64,000 nucleotides of DNA from Campylobacter concisus ATCC 51562 (lineage in GTDB: Bacteria > Campylobacterota > Campylobacteria > Campylobacterales > Campylobacteraceae): the NCBI RefSeq assembly GCF_000466745.1, contig NZ_ANNI01000003.1, positions 587,493-651,492 on the forward strand. The letters run 5' to 3'. The stretch's first letter is position 1, and every line of letters starts with the position of its first letter. The notes beneath the pieces are model-generated. The model had not been told where the DNA came from. It saw only the letters and a program-made list of their open reading frames with translations, and searched no databases. Positions 8,258 to 19,373 of this stretch are shown piece after piece. Both the position numbers and the translations under genes were made by a program.

Positions 8258-9376
8258 TTATAAAATTTCTAAAAACTGCTTAAATATATATTTGCTCTCA
8301 CTTGGGCCACCACTTGCTTCTGGATGGTGCTGAACTGAAAAGATCGGATAGTCTTTGTATCTCACGCCTTCGATTGTGTTGTCAAATAAATTTCTATGAG
8401 TCACAACTGCTACTTCTGCGATACTCTCAGGTACGTTGTAGTTGTGATTTTGTGTTGTTATCTCGATCGCTTTTGTCTCTAAATTTAGCACTGGGTGATT
8501 TGCTCCGTGTTGACCAAATTTAAGCTTATATGTCTCATATCCAAAGGCATTTGATAGTAGCTGATGTCCAAGGCAAATGCCAAATATAGGTATCCTAGCC
8601 TCAATCATCTTTTTAATCTCGCCTATTTCGGCCTTTAAATTTTTTGGCTCACCAGGACCATTTGATAAGAATACCCCATTTATCTCACCATTTTTAAATT
8701 TTTCTATTAAAATTTCAGCCTTAGTATCGTGTGGTACAACGATGACTTCAAGACCAGTTTCACATAGCTCGTTTAAGATATTTCTCTTTACACCAAAGTC
8801 AAAAACAGCTATTTTTTTGCCAATACTTTTTAACGGCTTATATGACTTTAAATTTCTATCCCAAGCTCCTTTTTTGTGCTCATATTCATCCATCGCACTA
8901 ACTGTTTTTACGTAGTTTATATTTTCGATACGGCCGCTACTTTCAAGCCTGCGTTTTAGCTCATCTTTGTCGCTTATTTGCGTTGAGATATAAGCCATCA
9001 AGGCACCTTCATCGCGTAACATCTTTGTGAGGTATCTAGTATCAACGTCATAAACGCCAAATTTACCTTGCTCTTCGAAAAATTTTCCCAAAGATTTTTG
9101 CGAGCGGTAGTTTGATGGAATTTCATTGTAGCTTCTCATTATAACGCCACTTGCATGAATTCTAAGACTCTCCATATCGTCTTCGTTTATACCTACTATG
9201 CCTATTTCTGGCATAGTAAAGACGATAAACTGACCAGCATAGCTTGGATCGCTCATGATCTCTTCATAGCCAGTCATCGAGGTATTAAAAACGAGCTCAC
9301 CTGCACACTCACCATGAGCACCAAAAGCTTTTGCTTCTAAAAAAACACCATTTTCAATATAAATGTAAGCTTTCAT
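8258..9376 (-). CDS. carA: carbamoyl-phosphate synthase small subunit (glutaminase)
   Basis: At 372 residues this is the usual CarA length. The N-terminal half has the CarA-specific GFVGELVFNTSMTGYEEI-like region. The C-terminal class I glutamine amidotransferase domain shows the nucleophile cysteine in GICLGHQLL and the His/Glu of VQHHPEAS. It supplies ammonia from glutamine to CarB for arginine and pyrimidine synthesis. Its ATG overlaps the DUF507 stop (TAATG). Unlike in many bacteria carA is not directly next to carB; two small genes and a terminator lie between them. Confidence 0.96.
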   Translation of the reverse strand: MKAYIYIENGVFLEAKAFGAHGECAGELVFNTSMTGYEEIMSDPSYAGQFIVFTMPEIGIVGINEDDMESLRIHASGVIMRSYNEIPSNYRSQKSLGKFFEEQGKFGVYDVDTRYLTKMLRDEGALMAYISTQISDKDELKRRLESSGRIENINYVKTVSAMDEYEHKKGAWDRNLKSYKPLKSIGKKIAVFDFGVKRNILNELCETGLEVIVVPHDTKAEILIEKFKNGEINGVFLSNGPGEPKNLKAEIGEIKKMIEARIPIFGICLGHQLLSNAFGYETYKLKFGQHGANHPVLNLETKAIEITTQNHNYNVPESIAEVAVVTHRNLFDNTIEGVRYKDYPIFSVQHHPEASGGPSESKYIFKQFLEIL

Positions 9377-9927
9377 TAAAGCATGCCTCTTTTTTTAAGC
9401 TCATCTTGATACAAACGCTCAAAGACAAGATCATATTCATCAGTTCCTGGGATTAGCTTATGTTTATAATTTTGTATCATTTCATAAACATCATCTTCTA
9501 TCTTCTCATAGCTTTTTAAGTACTCGTCTATTGAGTTATAAATCACATTTTTTACGCGATTTTCAGATACATTATAGTCAACAAGACCGCTCTTCCAAAT
9601 AGTTTCAAGCACTTTGTGAGCGATATTGCTAAATCTATCTTCGTGGGTTAAGATTACATCAAATTCACCTGCGAGCTTCTTTTTAACGAGCCAAAACATA
9701 TTTTTGCGGTCAATTTGCATAGTTTGCATCTCGTCTTCATTTTTCTCCAAAAGCTCATTTACTCGCTCATCTAAAGCTCTTTCTTTTTGAATATCGACTG
9801 TTAAAATTTCGCTTGTTTTTGATACGATTGGCTCAATGCCTTTATTTAATCTTACGAAACCACAATTTAGAAGATCTATTGCTATTTTATGTGAAATATA
9901 CGGAACGTGTGGGAGTTTTAAACGCAT
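9376..9927 (-). CDS. DUF507 family protein
   Basis: A 183-residue, highly charged and helical protein beginning MRLKLPHVPYISHKIAIDLL. Features include a long helical central part (ELLEKNEDEMQTMQIDRKNMFW) and a C-terminal FERLYQDELKKRGML. The pattern fits DUF507, a family of unknown function in epsilon- and deltaproteobacteria, often next to carA. It is translationally coupled to carA by a one-base stop/start overlap, which may mean a joint need but does not reveal the function. Confidence 0.75.
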   Translation of the reverse strand: MRLKLPHVPYISHKIAIDLLNCGFVRLNKGIEPIVSKTSEILTVDIQKERALDERVNELLEKNEDEMQTMQIDRKNMFWLVKKKLAGEFDVILTHEDRFSNIAHKVLETIWKSGLVDYNVSENRVKNVIYNSIDEYLKSYEKIEDDVYEMIQNYKHKLIPGTDEYDLVFERLYQDELKKRGML

Positions 9928-9976
9928 TTTAAACCTTTAAATTTTTATGCCATTTTAACTAAATAAAGGTAAAACT

Positions 9977-10417
9977 TTACTTTGAAATTTTAACGACTTT
10001 ATTATTATCGCTTCTTAAAAAATAAATTTCTCTTCGTCCTTCATAAAGTATCTTTCCATCAGTCTTTTGCTCATTTTCTAAATTTGATGAGATATCTAAA
10101 GATAGCGATTTGCTCATAAAATAATTCTCTCCTAAAGTGCGCCCAAAGTCAGGATACCAACTAAAAGCACAAACTATCAGCAAAACTAAATAAAAAGCTC
10201 TAAAAATTTTTCTAAAAGGCGCGTAAAAAAAACAATACCCAAATATAAAAAATACGGGCAAAAGCCATAAGAAAGGCACGTTATCAACAAAAATAACATT
10301 AAAATACTCGCTTATGCCATAGTAAGAAAAGTAGTTGTTGTAAATTCCAACAAATAGCGTAAAAATAGGAGCAAGGACAAATATAATACCCGTAAAAAAA
10401 GCATTTAAAATTTTCAT
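9977..10417 (-). CDS. hypothetical membrane protein, three predicted helices
   Basis: A 146-residue protein, not recognised. Hydrophobic segments lie at about 4-27, 47-66 and 74-88, followed by a soluble C-terminal part of about 50 residues rich in Ser, Asn and Lys. The ATG has a good AAAGGAGAG ribosome site. It lies between the carB terminator and the DUF507 gene, so it probably begins a small transcription unit that includes carA. Confidence 0.55.
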   Translation of the reverse strand: MKILNAFFTGIIFVLAPIFTLFVGIYNNYFSYYGISEYFNVIFVDNVPFLWLLPVFFIFGYCFFYAPFRKIFRAFYLVLLIVCAFSWYPDFGRTLGENYFMSKSLSLDISSNLENEQKTDGKILYEGRREIYFLRSDNNKVVKISK

Positions 10418-10540
10418 AATCTCTCCTTTTGAGTGAGATTATATTAAACATAAGCTTTAATATTACTAGATTGATGAAAGCTAAACTAAAATTAAAAGCA
10501 AAATACCATATATGGACATCTATTGCTTCTAACAATACTT

Positions 10541-10570
10541 TAAAAAACAGTTTAGCTATAAGCTAAACTG
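10541..10570 (-). terminator. rho-independent terminator after carB
   Basis: On the minus strand, 12 bases after the carB stop codon, CAGTTTAGCT and AGCTAAACTG form a perfect 10-bp stem with a three-base loop, followed at once by TTTTTT. This is the clearest intrinsic terminator in the window and ends the fabZ-to-carB operon. Confidence 0.9.
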
Positions 10571-10581
10571 CCTTAAATTTA

Positions 10582-13500
10582 TTACTTTTTAGATAAATAC
10601 TCTTGCAAGCTTTTTACTTCAAGTGCTTTACCAGTTTGAACTGCACTTAGCGACTTAGCAGCTGCTAGTGCTGCACGGATCGTTGTAAAATATGGAATTT
10701 TAAATCTCAGCACATTTTGGCGGATCTTTTTGCCATCATCCACGCTTGATTTTGTATCGCTTGTGTTAATAACAAGTGCGATATCGCCGTTTTTAAGTCT
10801 ATCTTCGACATTTGGCCTACCCTCGCTTATCTTATAGACAAACTCGGCCTCCACACCAGCCTCGCTTAAAATTTTATGCGTACCACCAGTTGCGATGATG
10901 CTAAAGCCAAGCGCTATTAGCTCTTTTGCAAGATTAGGTGCGTAAGATTTATCAGCGTCAGCTAACGTTAAAAATACCCTGCCTTTGCTTGGCAAAGTGT
11001 TGCTAGCAGCGATCTGACTCTTTGCAAATGAGCTTGCAAAGTCGTGGCTGATACCCATGACCTCGCCAGTACTTTTCATCTCAGGGCCAAGGATGAGATC
11101 GGCGCCACTTAGCTTGTTAAATGGCAATACACACTCTTTTACACAAATATGCGAGCTAACGCGTGGTTTTAGGATGTCGCCATCTTCATAAACAACCTTG
11201 TAATCATCATAAAATTTAAGTGCCTCACGTAAATTTCCCTGCCACATAACTCTTGTCGCCACCTTTGCCATAGGCACGCCAGTAGCCTTACTCACAAACG
11301 GCACGGTCCTGCTCGCGCGAGGATTCACCTCGATCATATAAAGCTCGTTTTCATAGATGGCAAACTGGATATTCATAAGGCCAACGACGCCTAAATTTAG
11401 CGCGATATCTCTTGTTTGCTTCTCCACTTTTTTTATCATTTCATCACTTAAGCTCATCGGTGGCAATATGCAAGCTGAGTCGCCAGAGTGAATTCCAGCC
11501 TCCTCGATGTGCTCCATTATTGCGCCGATATAGACCTCTTTGCCGTCACATATCGCATCTACATCAAGCTCTTTTGCATCTTGTAAAAATTTATCAAGTA
11601 GCACTGGTGAGTGGTTGCTAACCTTTACCGCCTCATTCATATACTCTTTTAGTTCGCTCTCGTTGTGTACCCTTCTCATCGCCCTGCCGCCAAGGACGTA
11701 GCTTGGACGAACCAGCACTGGATAGCCGATATTTGCGGCCTTTTGTAAGGCTTCCTCTAAGCTAGTGGCGGTGTCATTTTTAGGTTGAAGGACGCCTATT
11801 TTATTTATAAATTCGCTAAATTTCTTTCTATCCTCTGCCACATCGATCACTCTTGCGGTTGTGCCGATGATCTTAGCGCCGATCACGCTTAGGCGTTTTG
11901 CAAATTTAAGTGGAGTTTGACCACCAAAATGCACGATCACGCCATCTGGCTTTTCGCGCTCGATAACTGATCTAACATGCTCAAAATCAATCGGCTCAAA
12001 ATACAAAATATCGCTCGTGTCGTAGTCGGTTGAGACGGTTTCTGGGTTGCAGTTATACATTATCGTTTTTATGCCAAGGTCTCTTAGGGCGTAGCTTGCG
12101 TGCACGCAGCAGTAGTCAAACTCTATACCCTGACCGATCCTGTTTGGACCGCCACCTATTATCATCACCTTTTTAGCGTCTTTTGCTAGCTCTTTTTTAG
12201 GAAATTTAGTGATATTTGTGGTTGAGTAAAGATACGGCGTTAGTGCCTTAAACTCGCCCGCACAAGTATCGACCTCGTTGTATTCAAGCTCGATGCCAAG
12301 CTTTTGCCTAGCAAAATAGATATCATTTTGGCTAAGCTCAAGATCGTCTTTTTCATTTATAATCACAGCTATCATCTTGTCTGAAAAGCCCATGCTTTTT
12401 GCCTCTCGAAGTAGCTCTTCATTATTTAAGATATCCATGTCGATCTTATCTTCAAATTTAACTATCTCATAAATTTGCTCCAAAAACCAAGGGTCGATCT
12501 TGCTAAACTCATGTACCTCAGCCACGCTAAAGCCATCTCTAAAGGCTTGTGCTAGATATAAAATTCTCCTCTCATTTGCATTTCTGATGCCATAAATCAA
12601 AGCGTTTTTCTCTAGGCTAAGGCTATTGAATCCGCAAAGGTCGCGCTCTAGGCTGCAAAGCGCCTTTTGGATACTCTCTTTAAATGTCCTACCTATCGCC
12701 ATCACCTCGCCAACTGACTTCATCGCAGTGCCTAAATATGGGTTTGATCCTGGGAATTTCTCAAATGTAAAACGCGGGATCTTTGTCACGATGTAGTCGA
12801 TCACCGGCTCAAAGCTAGCAGGCGTGCCAGTGATGTCATTTTTGATCTCATCTAGGCTAAAACCAACTGCAAGCAGTGTCGCAACCTTTGCGATCGGGTA
12901 GCCAGTAGCTTTACTGGCAAGCGCCGAGCTTCGGCTAACGCGTGGGTTCATCTCGATAACGATCATGCGGCCACTTTTTGGGTCTATGGCAAACTGCACG
13001 TTGCTGCCACCAGTATCAACGCCGATCTCGCGAAGTATGGCAAAGCTAGCGTCACGCATAGCTTGATACTCCTTATCTGTGAGCGTTAAGGCCGGTGCGA
13101 CCGTGATGCTATCGCCTGTATGCACGCCCATTGGGTCAAAATTCTCGATCGAGCAGACGATGATGCAGTTGTCATTTCTATCTCTAATGACTTCCATCTC
13201 GTACTCTTTCCAGCCAAGTAAGCTCTCTTCTATCAAAATTTCATGTATCGGGCTTGCGTCAAGGCCGGTGTTGGCTAACTCTTTAAACTCATCCATATTA
13301 TAAGCCACGCCACTTCCTGCGCCACCAAGCGTGTAGCTAGCTCTTATGATGAGCGGAAAGCCTATCTCATTTGCCGCATTTAGCGCGTCGTCCATATTAT
13401 AAGCATATCTACTCTCAGGCAAGTCCATGCCGATCTTTTGCATGGTCGCTTTAAAAATTTGTCTATCTTCGCCCTTTTTTATCGCTTCTGGGTTTGCACC

Positions 13501-13842
13501 AAGAAATTTCACATCCTTTAAAAGACCACTCTCAAAGACCTCCATAGCAGCATTTAGCGCTACTTGTCCGCCCATCGTTGGCAAAATCGCGTCAATATTT
13601 TCTTTTTCGATGATCTTTAAAATGCTATCTTTTGTGATAGGCTCAATATACGTTGCATCGGCAAAATTTGGGTCAGTCATGATGGTGGCTGGGTTTGAGT
13701 TGATAAGCACTACGCGGTATCCAAGCTCTTTTAGTGTCTTGGCTGCTTGCGTGCCTGAGTAGTCAAATTCGCAGGCTTGACCGATGACGATAGGGCCTGA
13801 GCCGATTAGCAAAATAGTATTTATATCTGTTCTTTTTGGCAT
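10582..13842 (-). CDS. carB: carbamoyl-phosphate synthase large subunit
   Basis: A 1086-residue protein of the normal CarB length with two homologous ATP-grasp halves. The first begins with [19 protein letters not shown] and shows [12 protein letters not shown] (about 169) and [17 protein letters not shown]. The second begins near 560 with [14 protein letters not shown] and shows [13 protein letters not shown] and [17 protein letters not shown] methylglyoxal-synthase-like regulatory domain follows (about 935 on, [11 protein letters not shown]). It makes carbamoyl phosphate from bicarbonate, ATP and CarA-derived ammonia. Its start overlaps the mreC stop by one base and it ends at a strong terminator. 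Confidence 0.97.
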   Translation of the reverse strand: MPKRTDINTILLIGSGPIVIGQACEFDYSGTQAAKTLKELGYRVVLINSNPATIMTDPNFADATYIEPITKDSILKIIEKENIDAILPTMGGQVALNAAMEVFESGLLKDVKFLGANPEAIKKGEDRQIFKATMQKIGMDLPESRYAYNMDDALNAANEIGFPLIIRASYTLGGAGSGVAYNMDEFKELANTGLDASPIHEILIEESLLGWKEYEMEVIRDRNDNCIIVCSIENFDPMGVHTGDSITVAPALTLTDKEYQAMRDASFAILREIGVDTGGSNVQFAIDPKSGRMIVIEMNPRVSRSSALASKATGYPIAKVATLLAVGFSLDEIKNDITGTPASFEPVIDYIVTKIPRFTFEKFPGSNPYLGTAMKSVGEVMAIGRTFKESIQKALCSLERDLCGFNSLSLEKNALIYGIRNANERRILYLAQAFRDGFSVAEVHEFSKIDPWFLEQIYEIVKFEDKIDMDILNNEELLREAKSMGFSDKMIAVIINEKDDLELSQNDIYFARQKLGIELEYNEVDTCAGEFKALTPYLYSTTNITKFPKKELAKDAKKVMIIGGGPNRIGQGIEFDYCCVHASYALRDLGIKTIMYNCNPETVSTDYDTSDILYFEPIDFEHVRSVIEREKPDGVIVHFGGQTPLKFAKRLSVIGAKIIGTTARVIDVAEDRKKFSEFINKIGVLQPKNDTATSLEEALQKAANIGYPVLVRPSYVLGGRAMRRVHNESELKEYMNEAVKVSNHSPVLLDKFLQDAKELDVDAICDGKEVYIGAIMEHIEEAGIHSGDSACILPPMSLSDEMIKKVEKQTRDIALNLGVVGLMNIQFAIYENELYMIEVNPRASRTVPFVSKATGVPMAKVATRVMWQGNLREALKFYDDYKVVYEDGDILKPRVSSHICVKECVLPFNKLSGADLILGPEMKSTGEVMGISHDFASSFAKSQIAASNTLPSKGRVFLTLADADKSYAPNLAKELIALGFSIIATGGTHKILSEAGVEAEFVYKISEGRPNVEDRLKNGDIALVINTSDTKSSVDDGKKIRQNVLRFKIPYFTTIRAALAAAKSLSAVQTGKALEVKSLQEYLSKK

Positions 13843-14597
13843 TATTTTTCCTTTGTTACAACGTATAGGTAGTTTGGTATGTTTAGCTTTGCATAGGGCT
13901 CAACTATCACGCTTTGATAGGAGCTCTCTTTTAAAATTTTACTCACGCGCCCTACTGGCACCCCACTAAAAAATATCCCATCAAGCCCGCTCGTAAAGAC
14001 CTCGTCGCCCTCTTTTGGGCTGAGCCATTGTGGGATAAATTTCACCATTATTTGGCCTTGATTTCCATGCGCGACGCCTGGAATTTTGTCATTTCCTATA
14101 TAAACTGCAAATATACTTTTTGGGTCATTTTGCAAGTAAGCTAGTGGCTTGCCATCTTTTGCGATGACGATACCAGCACTATTTCCTTGATAGATGAGTC
14201 CATAAATTTTATTTGGGTCGTATCCTTCAAACTCGCTTATCCAAATTTTATTATAATCCCCGATATGCACGTAGCTAAGCCCTTTTACTAGCTTTACAGC
14301 TGGGGCGTAGACAGTTGAGTTTTTATCTTTTAAAATTTGATTTAGCTCATTTGCAAAAGTAGAAAGAAGCGTAGCTGAGCGCTCTAGCTCTTCATTTTGC
14401 GCTCTTAGTTTTTCTATCTCGCTAGCCTGCCTAAAATATTCGTTTATATAGTCTTTCACACTTTTAGCAAAATTGTCGTATGAATTTGTAGCATAGTTAC
14501 TAAACCCGATAGAAAGATTACTTAAAATTTCTCCCTTGAAAACTGAGGCCGTAGCAAGCAATGCTATAAAAACAAAAAGAACAATCTTACTCTTCAT
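13842..14597 (-). CDS. mreC: rod-shape-determining protein MreC
   Basis: A 251-residue protein with an N-terminal membrane helix (about 5-22), a coiled coil at about 50-85 ([22 protein letters not shown]) and a periplasmic beta-barrel domain with [18 protein letters not shown] and [18 protein letters not shown], typical of MreC. MreC scaffolds the elongasome with MreB. It overlaps mreB by 11 bp. No mreD is visible after it; carB follows instead. Confidence 0.92.
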   Translation of the reverse strand: MKSKIVLFVFIALLATASVFKGEILSNLSIGFSNYATNSYDNFAKSVKDYINEYFRQASEIEKLRAQNEELERSATLLSTFANELNQILKDKNSTVYAPAVKLVKGLSYVHIGDYNKIWISEFEGYDPNKIYGLIYQGNSAGIVIAKDGKPLAYLQNDPKSIFAVYIGNDKIPGVAHGNQGQIMVKFIPQWLSPKEGDEVFTSGLDGIFFSGVPVGRVSKILKESSYQSVIVEPYAKLNIPNYLYVVTKEK

Positions 14598-15624
14598 TTG
14601 TCAGCTGTTGTAAAAGCCCAATCTCTTCAAGTGCCTTGCCCGTCCCTCTAGCAACCGCAAGGAGTGGCTCGTCAGCTACAAAAACTGGAAGTTTAACGAT
14701 ATCAGATAAAAATTTATCAAGTCCTCTAATAAGCGCTCCACCGCCAGTTAGTACGATACCAGTCTCCACGATATCGCCCGCAAGATCAGGTGGCATCATC
14801 TCAAGCACGGTTTTAAGCGCATCTGCGATCTCTTTTAGTGGCTCTCTCATCGCCTCTCTTACATCTTCGCTTGTTAGCTCGACTCTACTTAAAAGACCAC
14901 TTACTTGGTCGCGTCCTTTTACCACTACGCTTAGCTCTTTTTCAAGCTGCACAGCAGAACCTACAGCAATCTTTATCTCCTCGCCAGTTCGCTCACCTAT
15001 TAGTAGGTTATATTTCTCTTTTATGTAATTAACAATACTAATATCAATCTTATCTCCAGCTGTGCGGATTGATTTTGAAATAACTAGACCACCAAGTGAG
15101 ACGACACCAATCTCAGTCGTACCACCACCGATATCAACTACCAGGTTACCTTGTGGCTCACGAACTGGTAAATTTGCGCCAATCGCTGCTGCCATAGGCT
15201 CTTCGATCAAAAATACCTCTCTTGCTCCAGCGCTTAAGGCGCTTTCTCTAACAGCCTTTCTTTCGACCTGAGTAAGTCCATAAGGGACTGAGATGATGAT
15301 CCTTGGGCGTAAAAAGCTTTTTCTTTTATGAGTCTTTTCTATAAAATAGCGTATCATACGCTCAGTCATATCAAAATCCGCAATAACGCCATCTCTCATC
15401 GGTCTTATCGCCTCAATATCGCCTGGAGTTTTTCCTACCATCTCTTTTGCAGCATGTCCGACCGCTAAAATTTTTTGTTTGCCATATTTCTCACGCCTTA
15501 CTGCAACAACAGAAGGCTCGTTTATTATTATGCCTTTATCCTTTACCAAAACAAGTGTATTTGCCGTACCGAGATCTATGCCCATATCACTTGAGAAAAA
15601 ACCTATAACCTGATCTAAAAACAT
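14587..15624 (-). CDS. mreB: rod-shape-determining actin homologue MreB
   Basis: A 345-residue MreB of normal length. The actin-fold marks are visible: GIDLGTANTLVLVK (phosphate 1), IEEPMAAAIGANLPV, VVDIGGGTTEIGVVSLGG (phosphate 2) and IVLTGGGALIRGLDKF (adenosine region). It forms membrane-associated filaments that direct lateral wall growth. It lies 9 bp after clpX and overlaps mreC. Confidence 0.97.
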   Translation of the reverse strand: MFLDQVIGFFSSDMGIDLGTANTLVLVKDKGIIINEPSVVAVRREKYGKQKILAVGHAAKEMVGKTPGDIEAIRPMRDGVIADFDMTERMIRYFIEKTHKRKSFLRPRIIISVPYGLTQVERKAVRESALSAGAREVFLIEEPMAAAIGANLPVREPQGNLVVDIGGGTTEIGVVSLGGLVISKSIRTAGDKIDISIVNYIKEKYNLLIGERTGEEIKIAVGSAVQLEKELSVVVKGRDQVSGLLSRVELTSEDVREAMREPLKEIADALKTVLEMMPPDLAGDIVETGIVLTGGGALIRGLDKFLSDIVKLPVFVADEPLLAVARGTGKALEEIGLLQQLTNEE

Positions 15625-15633
15625 CTATTTCCT

Positions 15634-16866
15634 TTACGCTATTTTCTTATCGTGCTTTATTAAAATTGGCTTTGCCTTATCTTTTACAGTCTCTTTTGAG
15701 ATAACAATATCATACTCTTTTAACTCTGGTAGCTCATACATTATGTCTGTCATAAGCTCTTCCATTATACTTCTAAGCCCCCTGGCTCCAGTCTTTCGCT
15801 CAATAGCTAGACTTGCTATCTCTTCAAGTGCCTCATCATCAAATTTAAGCGTAGCACCGTCAATCGCACAAAGCTTTTGGTATTGTTTTAATATCGCATT
15901 TTTTGGCTCAGTTAAAATTTTCACCATATCTTCTTTTGTTATCTCGTTTAAAGTAGCTACTACGTGAAGTCTGCCAATAAGCTCTGGGATGAGGCCATAT
16001 CTTACAAGATCGTCTGGCTCAAGTAGGCTTAGTAAATTTTCTTTTTCGTTTTTGCCACGTTTTTCTTGATTAAATCCAAGTACGTTTTTACCAACTCTTC
16101 TCTCGATGATATCAAGAAGTCCGTCAAATGCACCACCGCAAACGAATAAGATATTTGTCGTATCTATCTGGATGAAGTCTTGGTTTGGATGCTTTCTGCC
16201 ACCTTTTGGTGGGATGTTCACGACGCTTCCTTCGATGATCTTTAAAAGCGCTTGCTGTACGCCTTCGCCTGAAACGTCTCTTGTGATGCTTCTATTTTCA
16301 CTCATTCTAGCGATCTTATCGATCTCATCTACAAAGACAATGCCCTGCTCCGCCTTTTTAACATCGCCATTTGCAGCTTGTAAAAGCCTTGTTAGGATAT
16401 TTTCAACGTCCTCACCGACATATCCAGCCTCAGTTAGGCTTGTTGCGTCGCAAATCGCGATAGGCACATCAAGAAATCTCGCCAAAGTCTGAGCCATCAA
16501 CGTCTTGCCGCTTCCAGTTGGGCCAACAAGTAAGATGTTTGATTTTGAAATTTCAGTATCGTCTTTGATGTCGCTTTGTTTAAAAATTCTCTTATAGTGG
16601 TTATATACGCCGACACTAAAGACCTTTTTAGCCCTGTCTTGACCGATCACATAGTTATCAAGTACCGCTTTTAGCTCCTTTGGTGTGAGCTTTTGATACT
16701 CTATCGTTTCGTCATTTTTACTCTCTTCTACGCTAGTATCTCCATGTATCATATCGTATGCGGCTGCTATGCAGTACTCGCATATATAGGCATTTCCTTC
16801 GATATCAGCGAGTAATCTTCTCTCGGCAGACTCTGCCTCTCCACAAAAATTACACTTTCTAGCCAT
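15634..16866 (-). CDS. clpX: ATP-dependent Clp protease ATP-binding subunit ClpX
   Basis: A 410-residue AAA+ unfoldase. The N-terminal zinc-binding domain has CNFCGEAES and a second pair in YICEYC. Walker A is [12 protein letters not shown] (about 115), Walker B is [10 protein letters not shown], and the C-terminal part shows [12 protein letters not shown] and [14 protein letters not shown] (sensor 2). ClpX feeds ssrA-tagged and other substrates to ClpP. Its start overlaps the lpxA stop (TAATG). Confidence 0.97.
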   Translation of the reverse strand: MARKCNFCGEAESAERRLLADIEGNAYICEYCIAAAYDMIHGDTSVEESKNDETIEYQKLTPKELKAVLDNYVIGQDRAKKVFSVGVYNHYKRIFKQSDIKDDTEISKSNILLVGPTGSGKTLMAQTLARFLDVPIAICDATSLTEAGYVGEDVENILTRLLQAANGDVKKAEQGIVFVDEIDKIARMSENRSITRDVSGEGVQQALLKIIEGSVVNIPPKGGRKHPNQDFIQIDTTNILFVCGGAFDGLLDIIERRVGKNVLGFNQEKRGKNEKENLLSLLEPDDLVRYGLIPELIGRLHVVATLNEITKEDMVKILTEPKNAILKQYQKLCAIDGATLKFDDEALEEIASLAIERKTGARGLRSIMEELMTDIMYELPELKEYDIVISKETVKDKAKPILIKHDKKIA

Positions 16867-17654
16867 TAATCTCTTCCTTTTGCAAGCGGAATTCCTCTTG
16901 TCGTTTCTAATATAAATTTACACATTTTTTTAACATTTTCATCGCTGGTTTTTGCGATCAGCTCATTTGCCTGATCTTTTAGGCTGATGCCTTGATTAAA
17001 CAAAAATTTATAAGCGCGAACAAGCTCTTCAACCTGCTCTTTGTCAAACCTGCGTCTAATGCCAACCAAATTTAAGCTTCTTATATATGCTCTGTTGCCC
17101 TCAGCTAGGCAAAATGGCACTACATCTTGGCTAAGCGCGCTTGCACCTGCTATCATGCAGCTTTCCCCAACTCTAACAAACTGATGAATAGGCGTAAGAC
17201 CGCCCACAACAGCGTAATCGCCAAGCTCGACATGGCCTGCTAGAGTTGCGTTATTTGCCAAAATGACGTTGCTGCCTATTATGCAGTCGTGTGCAATGTG
17301 AGAATATGCCATTATAAAAGCATTATCACCGATCCTTGTTATACCATCGCCTTTGTGCGTACCAGAATTTATCGTACAAAACTCACGTATAGTTGCGTGC
17401 TCGCCGATAATGACGCCGGTATCAATCTCATCTTTATAGCTGATATCTTGCGGGATATCGCCCACGATCGCGTAGCTAAATACACGAGAGTTATCGCCGA
17501 TCCTCGTCTTGCCAAGCACCCTTGCGCCTTGCTTTATCGTGACGTTGTTGCCAAGGACCGCATCTTTACTTACAAACGCATAAGCCTCGATATTTGCGTC
17601 ATCTCCAATGATCGCTCCATCTTCTATAACGGCTGTTTGGTGGATATTTTTCAT
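16866..17654 (-). CDS. lpxA: acyl-ACP--UDP-N-acetylglucosamine O-acyltransferase
   Basis: A 262-residue left-handed beta-helix protein with many hexapeptide repeats (for example [20 protein letters not shown]). The catalytic-histidine region [17 protein letters not shown] and the [19 protein letters not shown] region typical of LpxA follow. It performs the first step of lipid A synthesis in the cytoplasm. It follows fabZ, whose product competes for the same 3-hydroxyacyl-ACP pool. Confidence 0.95.
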   Translation of the reverse strand: MKNIHQTAVIEDGAIIGDDANIEAYAFVSKDAVLGNNVTIKQGARVLGKTRIGDNSRVFSYAIVGDIPQDISYKDEIDTGVIIGEHATIREFCTINSGTHKGDGITRIGDNAFIMAYSHIAHDCIIGSNVILANNATLAGHVELGDYAVVGGLTPIHQFVRVGESCMIAGASALSQDVVPFCLAEGNRAYIRSLNLVGIRRRFDKEQVEELVRAYKFLFNQGISLKDQANELIAKTSDENVKKMCKFILETTRGIPLAKGRD

Positions 17655-17675
17655 TGTCTCTCTTTTTCTTAAAGC

Positions 17676-18122
17676 CTATTTATCGACTATCATCGCTTTT
17701 AGTTCAGCCTCAGCGCAAAGTGCGTCATCTACGTATGCCTTTCCTTCAAGCACCCAGATATTTCCCTTATGCTTTAGCACGTTTAGTCTATACTCTAGCC
17801 TATCTCCAGGGCGGACTGGATGGCGAAATTTCGCTCCGTCTATGCTCATAAAATAGACCACTTTATTCTCGATACCAGCTTGATGCTCATCACTCATGCT
17901 TTTAAAAGCTAGCACGCCGCCAGCTTGCGCCATACCTTCGATTATCATTACGCCAGGATATATCGGATGACCTGGGAAATGCCCCTGAAATATCGGCTCA
18001 CCAATGGTTACATTTTTGTAAGCCACGATATTCTTAGCTGGCTCTAGCTCGACAACTCTATCTATAAGTAAAAATGGAAATCTATGTGGGAGAATTTTTT
18101 GAATTTCTACGACGTCTATCAC
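17676..18122 (-). CDS. fabZ: 3-hydroxyacyl-ACP dehydratase FabZ
   Basis: A 148-residue hotdog-fold dehydratase with the diagnostic [13 protein letters not shown] and [20 protein letters not shown] motifs (catalytic His and Glu). It starts at GTG, 9 bases after AAGG; no better in-frame start is present. It is the first gene of the fabZ-lpxA-clpX-mreBC-carB unit. Confidence 0.95.
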   Translation of the reverse strand: MIDVVEIQKILPHRFPFLLIDRVVELEPAKNIVAYKNVTIGEPIFQGHFPGHPIYPGVMIIEGMAQAGGVLAFKSMSDEHQAGIENKVVYFMSIDGAKFRHPVRPGDRLEYRLNVLKHKGNIWVLEGKAYVDDALCAEAELKAMIVDK

Positions 18123-18153
18123 GTTTTAGCCTTAGTAATGTAAATTTGTGGCG

Positions 18154-18159
18154 ATTGTA
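18154..18159 (-). promoter_or_regulatory. candidate -10 box (TACAAT) for the fabZ-carB operon
   Basis: TACAAT on the minus strand lies about 32 bp before the fabZ GTG and is preceded by T/A-rich DNA (TTAGTATAAATTTG). The upstream TATAAA is a second candidate. No other promoter-sized gap occurs until carB ends. Confidence 0.45.
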
Positions 18160-18272
18160 ACAAATTTATACTAAGAAAAAAATTATTAGCCTCTTTTAAA
18201 AATCTCTAAATTTCGCCTTATGTGGCAAAAATTTAATTCACTGCTTTAAGATAAATTTTATAAACTCACCTT

Positions 18273-19346
18273 TTAGTCTAAAACCAAAATTTCTTCGCTG
18301 TCGTTGTAAAAAACAGCCTTTGCGTAAATTTCGTAGCTGCCCTTTTTGACCTCGTCTAAGATGATGATAGGATTTTGCGAAAACTCCCCGCTTATATCAC
18401 GGCGAAATTTCATCTCAGCGTCAAGCTCAAGCGGCCTTTTACAAAGCTCATCAACGCTTTTAAATTTGCTATTTGTAAATTTATTAAAGCGCTCTATACT
18501 CATAAAGATTGCGCCCTCTTTTAGTTCATCGTCCATCTCGCAGTCACGTTCTACGTTAAGCTTTAAATTTTCTCTTTTAAAACCAGAGTAAAGCACAAAG
18601 TAGCTCGGTGTCACATGACCTTCAAATTTTACATAAGCACGCAAAAGTCTGTAGTTTAAAAATCGCCTTCTAAAAAGGTGAAATTCCTCGCCTCTCGCCT
18701 CGCACTCGCGCACCTTTTTGTAAAGCTCAAGTCTAGCCTCAATGCTGCCATAAAGCGCCCTTGCGTGTAGCTCGCTCATTAGCTCACTTTGGGGTAAATT
18801 TTGCGAGTCACGTTGTTTTTTTAGCGCAAAGACGCAGCCGCAGTAATTTTGATGATAGAGCTTGTCTTTTTTAGCGAGGATAAACTGCTCACTTGTGCCG
18901 CCATTTTTTCTATAATCAACCGCAACGGCTTCTAAATTTGAGTCGGCCACCGCCTCATCAAGCGCCTTTTTAAGCTGAGAAAAGTCCTTTTTTGGGCTCA
19001 TCAAAAGCGTCGTCGTGATCTTACCTAGACCTAGTTCAAGTGCCTTTTTAGCGGAGTCTTTCATACGAAAATCAAAGCAGTATTCGCATCTTTTGCCCTT
19101 TTCTGGCTCGTCTTCAAGCCCCTTTGTGCCACCAAGCCACGCCTCATAGTCGTATTCGCCGCATATTAGCTCGATGCCTAGCTTCTCGCAGCTTCGCTTC
19201 ACGTCCTCAAAACGCAGTAAAAATTCGCTATATGGATGTATGTTTGGATCATAAAAATAGCCGACTATTCGTTCATTTGGGAAGTCTTTTCGTAAGCGCT
19301 GTAAAAAGTAGTGGCTATCGACCGAGCAGCAGATGTGAACTAGCAA
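18273..19346 (-). CDS. queH: epoxyqueuosine reductase QueH
   Basis: A 357-residue protein starting at TTG after an AAGG, with the QueH (former DUF208) cysteine pairs: ICCSVD (residues 6-7), RCEYCFDFRM (about 86-89) and YCGCVFALKK (about 168-170). QueH reduces epoxyqueuosine to queuosine in the tRNA anticodon wobble base. Residues beyond about 200 form an extension longer than in compact QueH proteins. queD and queE lie near 46-47 kb, consistent with a full queuosine route. Confidence 0.9.
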   Translation of the reverse strand: MLVHICCSVDSHYFLQRLRKDFPNERIVGYFYDPNIHPYSEFLLRFEDVKRSCEKLGIELICGEYDYEAWLGGTKGLEDEPEKGKRCEYCFDFRMKDSAKKALELGLGKITTTLLMSPKKDFSQLKKALDEAVADSNLEAVAVDYRKNGGTSEQFILAKKDKLYHQNYCGCVFALKKQRDSQNLPQSELMSELHARALYGSIEARLELYKKVRECEARGEEFHLFRRRFLNYRLLRAYVKFEGHVTPSYFVLYSGFKRENLKLNVERDCEMDDELKEGAIFMSIERFNKFTNSKFKSVDELCKRPLELDAEMKFRRDISGEFSQNPIIILDEVKKGSYEIYAKAVFYNDSEEILVLD

Positions 19347-19373
19347 AATTTAACCTTTTTTGCTCGCATTATA

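Noticed and set aside
8577..8915. A 112-residue plus-strand frame within carA
   Set aside because: It is antisense to the conserved carA coding region, has no ribosome site and no recognisable protein pattern; a shadow frame.
10299..10535. A 78-residue minus-strand frame before the 146-residue membrane protein
   Set aside because: It starts in the upstream gap and runs out of frame into the membrane protein gene, which has a better ribosome site and a consistent helix pattern.
13427..13762. A 111-residue plus-strand frame within carB
   Set aside because: Antisense to the first ATP-grasp domain of CarB; reads as a shadow of codon bias.
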